From the NCBI GenBank assembly GCA_007449985.2, contig VIIQ02000286.1:1-64000 (forward strand): 64,000 nt of DNA, given 5' to 3'. A program made the position numbers and the translations under genes. The DNA is from Desmodesmus armatus. Lineage: Eukaryota; Chlorophyta; Chlorophyceae; Sphaeropleales; Scenedesmaceae. Each line of letters starts with the position of its first letter. Position 1 is the stretch's first letter. Below, one piece after another: positions 58,001-64,000 of the stretch. The notes beneath the pieces are model-generated. The model was not told where the DNA came from, made no database searches, and was given only the letters and a program-made list of their open reading frames with translations.

Positions 58001-58519
58001 TTGGCGGTCTGAAGGTGTGGAGTCTGATTCCTCTTGGGTCCTATGTGATACAGCCGGGCTTGTGACTCACAAGACAGCGCCAGTTGCGTACTCGATGCAT
58101 GTCTTGTGTGCACCTACACCCACACCTGCAATGCACCTAGTACTATCGATTGCACGTACTATCAAATGCGCCTAGAATGCACAAAGCCTGGTGCGCCCTT
58201 GAGGTGCGCCTTGCATGTGCTCAACTGGGCAGAATTATGCGCAAAAGGCGCGCAAGGGGGGGGGGGTATATCAGAGGACGTCAAGTGCATCGGATGTACT
58301 CATCGGATGCTGTCCAATAAACGCTGTCCTGTGGGATGAACCATTCTGGTGTTTGTCAGTGCATCACCCTCACATTTTTGATTTGTCCTTACTGCTGCAC
58401 CTGCTGCTGCTGCTGCTGCTGCCCTTCTTGTTGCGCAGGTGAGTGCGATCGACAGCTGCCTTCGGGAGCCCTCAGGTCGCGCAAAGTGCGCCACAGTGCA
58501 GGCTCCATTTGACGAGTAA
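52039..58519 (+). CDS. Thylakoid-lumen TPM-domain protein (TLP15.0-like)
   Basis: Six exons close in phase to 227 residues: 52039-52240, 54757-54860, 55585-55675, 56553-56674, 57616-57699 and 58439-58519 (TAA). Residues 1-66 form a basic, Gln-rich transit peptide, then [20 protein letters not shown], a hydrophobic thylakoid-transfer segment ending in an AAA-type cleavage site before [14 protein letters not shown]. The mature part reads [87 protein letters not shown] and [12 protein letters not shown]. This matches the plant thylakoid lumenal 15.0-kDa protein with a TPM domain as I recall it; its biochemical role is not established. Intron 1 is 2.5 kb and repeat-filled. Echo copies flank exons 2, 3, 4 and 5. 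A TGTAA lies near 59238. Confidence 0.92.
53300..53965. repeat. Tandem array of about 2.6 units of 255 bp in intron 1 of the lumen-protein gene
   Basis: Units start near 53300, 53537 and 53792. They share GGAATGTCACATCCTTGGA, the dispersed GCATTGGCTGG element, a CA tract, GAGCAAAGGGAAAAGCGCTG and CCCAGGGAGGAGCACAGCT. The first two also share CCACGCGCTTATACCCAACT. Similarity is near-identical, so the array is young. Confidence 0.9.
54490..55200 (+). repeat. Echo copies of lumen-protein exon 2
   Basis: An acceptor-edge copy lies at about 54495-54545 ([16 protein letters not shown] after GTCAG). Donor-edge copies lie at about 54995-55048 and 55145-55195 (AGGCTTTCCTCACAGCCAGC and a near-identical form). 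The true exon is 54757-54860. Confidence 0.85.
55420..55448. repeat. Perfect 13-bp hairpin with ACT loop
   Basis: TCTCCCCTTCTCT, then ACT, then AGAGAAGGGGAGA. It lies in intron 2 of the lumen-protein gene just before a C homopolymer. Confidence 0.75.
56020..56400 (+). repeat. Two echo copies of lumen-protein exon 4 acceptor edge
   Basis: Copies at about 56026-56091 and 56323-56388 keep a GCAG or ACAG acceptor and [19 protein letters not shown], then diverge. The true exon begins at 56553. Donor-edge copies of exon 4 occur near 56935-56960 and 57000-57020. Donor-edge copies of exon 5 occur near 57771-57816 and 57871-57935. A copy of the exon 3 tail lies near 55775-55815. Confidence 0.85.
57057..57373. 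repeat. 38-bp minisatellite
   Basis: About eight or nine units of GGCTTTGGCATTGAGGGTTC followed by AAGG and a G run, in intron 4 of the lumen-protein gene. It creates long artificial open frames in both directions. Confidence 0.9.
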
Positions 58520-59727
58520 AAAAAAGCTGTCGACAAGATGCGTTGCGAGCTTTGAGCCCCCGCTCACCTCTCCTACCGCGAAGCGGCAGTCACCACAAGC
58601 TGTTCTTTGCTGGATCATCGATTTTGCTGGACAGCCGCAATGTAGTTGCACTGAGCTCTGGCAGGCATGCTGGCGGAGGGCAGTGCCAGGTGTTTGCTGT
58701 GTCACACAGCACGGCAGCATTTTGAGTGCAGCAGCAGCGAGCTGTTTGCACGGCGTTGCTCGCTGGGGTTTTACGTAGGCAGGCGCCAGCATGCCTGCGC
58801 AGGGCCATCTCTTACAATGAGTGGCAGTTGTCGAACAACAGCACATGCATGTTGTGCAGCTGTCTCGTATGGCGAGTGACACTGTCAGTATGCAATTCGT
58901 TTGTACGCTGGTATTTACATTGATACACTTCGAAGCACTTGTGTATTGATCTTTGCTCCACACTCGATAGGTGGCACCTGATCGCGCCCATGACCTATGC
59001 GCTGTTGGCTTGTGTGGGGTTGGGTTTTTGCGTCGCTAGGGGTCTGGCTGTGTGCTCGCCTGCGCAGCAGTAGTAGCCCACAGCAGCGGCAGCAGCAGCA
59101 GCGCCAGGGTAACTCCACATTCGCGCAGCAGGGAGCGTGTGTGTTTGGCGGACGGCCGTACTCACGCAGTTTTTTTGCCTTTGTAGGGCAGTGACTCAAT
59201 ATTGAGCACAGCTTGAGTACTGGTTTGAGGTAAAGGTTTTGTAAAAACTCTTCTTGGATATCAGGGCGCTGACAGCCTTGAGAGGCTTGGCTGGCCCAAG
59301 CCAGATCAACAACAGCAATCATTGTGTTTCCTTGAGGCAGCAGCTGCTGGCACGCTGGCCAAATGCATAGTCATAAGCGAGGCTAGCCGAGCGGGAGCGC
59401 CTCAGGCGCTCCGGGAGCGCTCCCATCCTCATAACATCAGTGGCTGGCGTGAGCTCTTGATCTTGAGCTCATGAGCTTCATAGCTACAGGAGTCACATTG
59501 ATCGATTGTTAAGCGGGCAATGATGGCAGACAGTTCTACTGACAGCAGGGTTAAGGACAGTCAAAACGTGCAGCATTGGTGTCAGGCAGAGGCACAGGGG
59601 CGGGTGCAGCTGTGGTATATACCGCTGTGGTATGTACCGCATATATGCAGTGGGGTATGCACTGCCTGACGGGCAGTGCTGCTGACCCATGGGTGGCCAC
59701 CCCCTCTGCCCTCCTGGCCTCTGCTTC

Positions 59728-59766
<39 letters not shown>

Positions 59767-59785
59767 CATGCTGTACAGGCTGTAA
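58520..59785. other. 3' flank of the lumen-protein gene and upstream flank of the LINE, no gene recognised
   Basis: It holds a cluster of GAGCGC inverted repeats at about 59392-59425 and GAGCTC/TGAGCT palindromic sequence at about 59450-59480. A (CAG)12 tract follows at 59729-59764. No coding exon is recognised. Confidence 0.5.
59729..59764. repeat. (CAG)12 tract beside the LINE insertion
   Basis: Twelve perfect CAG units end about 30 bp before the candidate 5' target-site duplication of the LINE. Confidence 0.85.
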
Positions 59786-61249
59786 TCATGTAATGTGTAT
59801 GAACTGTCTGCTTATCGTGTGGAGCCTAAGGTTGTCGAGCTGCTAGCTGACCTGCACACAGGCACACAGGCTGCGGTCAAGCTGGCCGGCGAGCATGGCG
59901 ATTGGTTTGACATTGGCCGTGGTGTGCGTCAGGGCTGTGTGATTGCTCCTCTGTTGTTCAACATCTTCTTTGATTGTGTTGTCAGGCTGTCGCTGGCAGA
60001 GATGCCTGAGGGTTGTGGTGTGCGGCTGGCCTTCAGGGCTGAGGGAGAGGTACTGCCTTGGCATGCCAGGGCTGGTGGGCCCAGCACCATGTTGACTATA
60101 GCTGCTCTCATGTATGCGGATGACCTAGTGCTTATGAGCTGTGACAGGTGTGAGTTGGAGCTTATGCTCAAGGTATTCGACTCTGTCTGCAGCAGGATGG
60201 GCATGTGTGTCAATGCGGCCAAGACTGAGCTCATGGCTGTTTGTCATGATGGTCAACCACTAGAGAGTGTGCAGTTGTCAGGTGGTGAGGCGCGCTATGT
60301 GCCCTCTTTCAAGTATCTGGGGGGTGTGGTCGATACCTCTGCAAGCTGGGAGGCTGAGGTCTCTGCTCGCATCAGCAAGACCAGGGGCCGCTTTGCGGAG
60401 ATGCAGCGTGTGTGGGGCGCCCGTAGCTTGGGCGTCAAGCTCAAGATGCAGTGCTTCCGTGCGTATGTGCTGCCTGTGCTACTGTTTGGCAGTGAGACCT
60501 GGGCTCTTACTCAGAAGCAGGCTGACCGGTTGGAAGTGGTGCACTCTGATTGCCTCCGGCATATTTTGAATGTGCGTCGCGCTGATCGGCACAGCAGGCA
60601 ACATTTATGGTCTCAGTGTGACACAGTCAGCCTAGCCAGCCACCTCACAGCCCACAGGCTGCGGTGGCTGGGGCACGTCTTGCGTATGGGGGAGGAGCGT
60701 TATCTCCGACAGGTGCTCTTCTCACTTATGCACGACGCTGGTGCAGCACCGCGGGGGGCACCGCCTATGAGCTGGGGAAAATGTGTCACGAGGGATCTGC
60801 AGGCCTTGGGGCAGCCAACGAACATGCACGACCTTACGGATGCATGTGCGTTGCGCGGTTCTTGGCGGAGCATGCTCTACAGACTGACACACCCACGCGC
60901 TAATGGGGTGCCTTTCCGGCGACCACTCAATGCCACACGCTACAGCAGCAGGATGCGGCAGCGCGCTGAGACCCTGCCGTTCCAGGCAGCATGGTCTGCA
61001 ACTGGACCAGGGGTCATGTCCAACTGAGTTGCTTGTATAGTATATGTACAACATGCTACCTATATTAGTTCTTTTTCTTGTGCTGTTGGCTTTGAGGGCC
61101 GTAACTGGCCCAGGCTTTCTAGTGTCCTAGGTCACTGGTCGCCTGGTGGTGTATTGCTTGTCTTGCACCAAGGTCGACTCGCTGCTAGCAGCATGCTGCG
61201 CGATGAACCTGGCTGGAAACACGTGTAATGATGATGATGTATGAACTGT
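59786..61249 (+). mobile_element. 5'-truncated non-LTR retrotransposon (LINE)
   Basis: Only the 3' part of a reverse transcriptase frame remains, followed by about 200 bp of 3' untranslated sequence ending in an ATGATGATG tail. TGTATGAACTGT occurs at 59796-59807 and 61238-61249, a candidate 12-bp target-site duplication; if so, the element lies between the copies. The short-repeat tail rather than poly(A) and the C-terminal sequence are more like RTE-type than L1-type elements, but the clade is an inference. The remaining frame has no stop, so the insertion is probably recent. Confidence 0.85.
59795..61027 (+). CDS. LINE reverse transcriptase, C-terminal 410 codons
   Basis: This is the RT that primes cDNA synthesis at the target site. 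The frame is open from about 59786 to TGA at 61025-61027 and has no proper start because the 5' end is truncated. Visible motifs are GRGVRQGCVIAPLLFNIFFD (fingers/palm), MYADDLVLMS (the catalytic Tyr-Ala-Asp-Asp box), FKYLGGVVD, LPVLLFGSETWAL, and the post-RT block CLRHILNVRR with HRLRWLGHVLRMGEERYLRQ. The endonuclease and N-terminal RT parts are absent, so the copy cannot mobilise itself. Confidence 0.92.
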   Translation: MYELSAYRVEPKVVELLADLHTGTQAAVKLAGEHGDWFDIGRGVRQGCVIAPLLFNIFFDCVVRLSLAEMPEGCGVRLAFRAEGEVLPWHARAGGPSTMLTIAALMYADDLVLMSCDRCELELMLKVFDSVCSRMGMCVNAAKTELMAVCHDGQPLESVQLSGGEARYVPSFKYLGGVVDTSASWEAEVSARISKTRGRFAEMQRVWGARSLGVKLKMQCFRAYVLPVLLFGSETWALTQKQADRLEVVHSDCLRHILNVRRADRHSRQHLWSQCDTVSLASHLTAHRLRWLGHVLRMGEERYLRQVLFSLMHDAGAAPRGAPPMSWGKCVTRDLQALGQPTNMHDLTDACALRGSWRSMLYRLTHPRANGVPFRRPLNATRYSSRMRQRAETLPFQAAWSATGPGVMSN

Positions 61250-62283
61250 AATGTGTGCTGGTCACCAGTGATAGGGTGTGCTGCTGTACTTTCTGGACCC
61301 TGCTGGCGGGCGCTCGAACCACAAACACTCGTGTTAAGACATGCATGGGTTGTCTTCAATGACGTGGTGTTTCAAGATGCTGCTACACAACTGGGCCTAC
61401 TGGATCATCGTGTGCATTTGCAATTTCAACCGGGGGCACACGCTGATACAACCCATGGTAGCTTATCATACATCAAAAACTAATCAACGTTATTTCTTTT
61501 GTGTGCTCTTGTCCACCTTCCATGTTACTGCTCACGTACGGGAGTTGGGCAGGCCAGACAATTCGTCTGATAAGTCTGGCCTCGTCCTCCTTCCACACAG
61601 CTTTGCAGCTACGTTGGATTCCTATACTCTATCTAATTCTTCTATTCGTGGCCTGGTTTATTGGCTGCTTCAGCTTCCCAGGCTGCTGCTCAGCCATCCC
61701 AGCGCTCGACAGCATCCCAAATAATTGGATCGTAGGTAATATCGTTCTGTACAGGCAGCAAACAACCCCACCTGCAGCCTACGTAGAAGGAGGTAGGCCA
61801 CCGCGCCATCAAACCGGCTCTTTTTTCACTGACCGCTACGTATGGCCTGTAGCGATGCAAATATAATAGGTACACTGATAACATGCTCAATGCACCTGCA
61901 AATAGTCCTTGCGCTCGCTCACATACCCCGGCTTGTCCCGTTTTGCAGGATCTTCCCCAGAACGGTGATTGCAGGCCTGGCAAGGCAGCCACGGATTCTC
62001 GACAAGGAAATCAGTACCCAAACGTTGCTACTAGCCGCTGCAGCGCTTGCTAGGGCGTGCAGTACACCTCTTCCCTGGCTCCTGACAGCAGGCCCGACCA
62101 CAGCGACCACAGCAACTGCAGACTGTGCTCAGAGCACCTCTCGCAGTCAACACGAACCACGAGCGTTACAAAGGCACTCCTTACACGATTTGGCTACGTT
62201 TCAGTACGTCCCAAGCAGCTGTATCATCATTTCCGGTGCTGCACGAGCAGAGGGACCCCTGACACCCCCCTACAGTCGCAGCA
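61250..62283. other. Spacer and probable leader of the GATA-factor gene
   Basis: A frame at about 61501-61866 has a hydrophobic stretch but no recognised family and no splice support. I treat it as noncoding. Confidence 0.4.
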
Positions 62284-62522
62284 ATGCAGTCAGCACAAGC
62301 AGCACCCCCTCCTGCAGCAGCAGCAGACTTCCATGCAGCTGCCTTCAGATCCCTGAAGCACGTCCTCACCAAAGCAGACAGCAGCAACAACTCAGCTGCC
62401 ACCCCAGCAAGCCCTGATATCACAATGGATGGTACCAACGCCAACCCTGCCGTCTACCACTCACCCCCTATCAGCACAGGATGCTCTGAGGTCAGTACAC
62501 CAGAGCGCTTCTCAATGCTGAC

Positions 62523-62575
<53 letters not shown>

Positions 62576-62701
62576 GTTTAGAGGCACACACTCCCTGCAG
62601 CAGGAGGCGCCCTACTGACAACCCCCTGAGACCCACTAGCCACCTTGGTAGGCCAATCCTCAACCTCGGTGACCACTGTGACACTGACCTTCCTGCACTC
62701 T

Positions 62702-62739
<38 letters not shown>

Positions 62740-64000
62740 CCCAAGACCAACAGAGCCCCCAGCTTTGACCTAGCAGACCTAGACGCAGCAGCAGCCATGC
62801 TCGACCTGCCCAGCGCTGCTGCCAGCTACGAAGGCGGCAGCAATGGCGGCGCTGGCGGCAGCAATGGCGGCATTGGCGGCAGCAATGGCGGCAGCAACCA
62901 CAGCAGCGACGGCGGCAGCAGCGCCCCAAGCATGCACCCCGCGGCGGACATCGCTGCCGCGGTAGCAGCAGCAGCGCTGGCATCCCCTGAGCACCCAGCG
63001 TCTGACACAACAGCAGCAGCAGTAGCAGCAGCAGCAGCAGACACCACCTGTCCTGGCCTCACCCTTACCCATGCCAGCAGTGAGGGTCTTACCCTGGGTC
63101 TGAATGGCCCTAGCCTTGCAGATGCTAGTGCTGAGTCAGCAGCGGAGCTACTGTTGGCAGCCGGCAGGCTCGCCTCTGTCAGCAGCCAAACCAGCAGGAC
63201 CCCTGAAAGCTTCCACAGTGCCCTCGGCAGGACTCGAACCCTGACCCCGCACTTCGAAGCCGCCCACGCTGACAGCACAGGGGTCACACACACATCAGCA
63301 GGGGGCGGGTACTACAGTAGTGACTACAGCGCGCCCAATGCAGCAGCAGGCATGATGGGCTACGCAGCGACCTACTACGACAACGCACCCTCCGGATACA
63401 TGTCAAACGCAGCAGCGGCAGCAGCGGCGATGTACAGTATGGCCAACCGCCCTGCAGGTGTGTTTGTCAAGCCTTTCGAAGTTGGGTTTGCTGGTTTGTC
63501 GTCCCTTGTTCATCTGTTGCAACCTTTCATTCCGGCGGTTCCTTTGCAGCGAAGCTGCTTGTTCACGGTGAATACACGGTGAACAATTGAGTGAGTGAGT
63601 GAGTTCACCGTGTATCATTCTTCTTCGCCCTGCAGGCTGCTGCTGCCTGAAGCCCTGCAAGCCTCACACACCCTGCCAGCAGTGCGGGTCCCCTCACTCC
63701 CCCGGTCACACTTGGAGGGCGGGACCTACCGGCCCAGGCACCCTCTGCAACGCCTGCGGCACCCGCTACAGCCGCAGCAAGCAGAAGCAGATGGCGGCGG
63801 CTGCCGCTGCTGCCGGCATCACTGTCGAGATGCTAGCCGGCGGCAGCATTGGCAGCAATGGCGGCAGCAGTGCGTACAGCGACGGCTTGATGGGCAGCAG
63901 TGGCGTCGGCAAGTCTGTGAAGGGCAAGGCGGGGCGGCTGGGTGGCAAGAGCAGTGGAAGCAGGGTGGTGAAGGGTGTGGGCGGCAGGGGTGGAGCCCGT
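62284..64000 (+). CDS. GATA-type zinc-finger transcription factor, 3' end outside window
   Basis: Exon 1 is 62284-63457 and exon 2 begins at 63636 (after CCCTGCAG) and runs past the window edge; the phase closes. Exon 1 encodes a long low-complexity region: Ala-rich start, 17 consecutive Gln from (CAG)17, Ala runs and GGSNGG repeats. Exon 2 encodes CCCLKPCKPHTPCQQCG, then the finger TWRAGPTGPGTLCNACGTRY with Arg/Lys-rich flank SRSKQKQ. The spacing is C-x2-C-x20-C-x2-C, the plant/algal 20-residue-loop GATA class; it should bind GATA sites in the nucleus. After the finger comes another Gly/Ser/Ala-rich region. ATG 62284 is chosen as the first ATG of this frame; an upstream noncoding exon cannot be excluded. 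Confidence 0.9.
62524..62574 (+). repeat. (CAG)17 tract encoding polyglutamine
   Basis: Seventeen perfect CAG codons lie inside GATA-factor exon 1. A second, (GCA)-type tract encoding polyalanine lies at about 62702-62738. Confidence 0.9.

Noticed and set aside
59795..61027. Host gene starting at a GTG at 59795
   Set aside because: The content is reverse transcriptase, and the start falls inside the candidate target-site duplication, so this is a truncated LINE frame rather than a gene start.
61501..61866. Frame with a hydrophobic segment (LYLILLFVAWFIGCFSF)
   Set aside because: One possible membrane helix is not enough. There is no family match and the start is not supported, so I treated it as upstream flank of the GATA gene.

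Overview
The window looks like nuclear DNA of a chlorophyte green alga, most likely Chlamydomonadales. The evidence is intron-dense genes with GT-AG introns, CAG-rich coding sequence, very many C/G homopolymers and CA/GT tracts, a thylakoid-lumen protein and a DUF819 protein of the plant type, an OPR-like organellar RNA-binding protein, a Crypton-type recombinase and a ciliary tubulin-polyglutamylation subunit. The genus is not proven; a Haematococcus-like genome is a guess. I see no prokaryotic operons, CRISPR arrays, rRNA or tRNA.

Layout: SRP68 (minus, 3' end off the window, 27-6442); unannotated spacer; a multi-exon Crypton/Ndc10-type tyrosine recombinase with a GCR1_C-like C-terminus (plus, 8239-13501); a 4.6-kb repeat-rich spacer; an unrecognised gene whose last two exons are clear (minus, 18130-19164); spacer; an OPR-like gene (minus, 22640-24695); class II CPD photolyase PHR2 (minus, 25743-33501, complete 12-exon model, 563 residues); an LRRC49/FAP234-like subunit of the tubulin polyglutamylase complex (plus, 34122-41374, 9 exons, 914 residues); a DUF819 membrane protein (minus, 42763-48750, 7 exons, 503 residues); SDHAF1 (plus, 49131-49803, 2 exons, 86 residues); a thylakoid-lumen TPM-domain protein (plus, 52039-58519, 6 exons, 227 residues); a 5'-truncated LINE with a candidate 12-bp target-site duplication (59786-61249); and a GATA zinc-finger protein running off the right edge (62284-64000). 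For PHR2, LRRC49, DUF819, SDHAF1 and the lumen protein, splice sites and reading phase close without any frameshift.

The most striking property is not a gene. In eight of the genes, the introns or 3' flanks contain decayed tandem copies of the neighbouring exon's edge. Copies of an acceptor edge lie upstream of the true exon and copies of a donor edge lie downstream, often with the splice dinucleotide retained and with C/G homopolymers or CA tracts between them. LRRC49 exons 6 and 7, PHR2 exon 5 and the SDHAF1 stop exon are the clearest cases. SRP68 intron 3 in addition carries ten tandem units, most of which can fold into a hairpin of about 100 nt.

The genes serve unrelated functions (protein targeting, DNA repair, cilia, respiration, photosynthesis, organelle RNA). 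Two divergent pairs, PHR2/LRRC49 (620 bp apart) and DUF819/SDHAF1 (380 bp apart), may share promoter regions.
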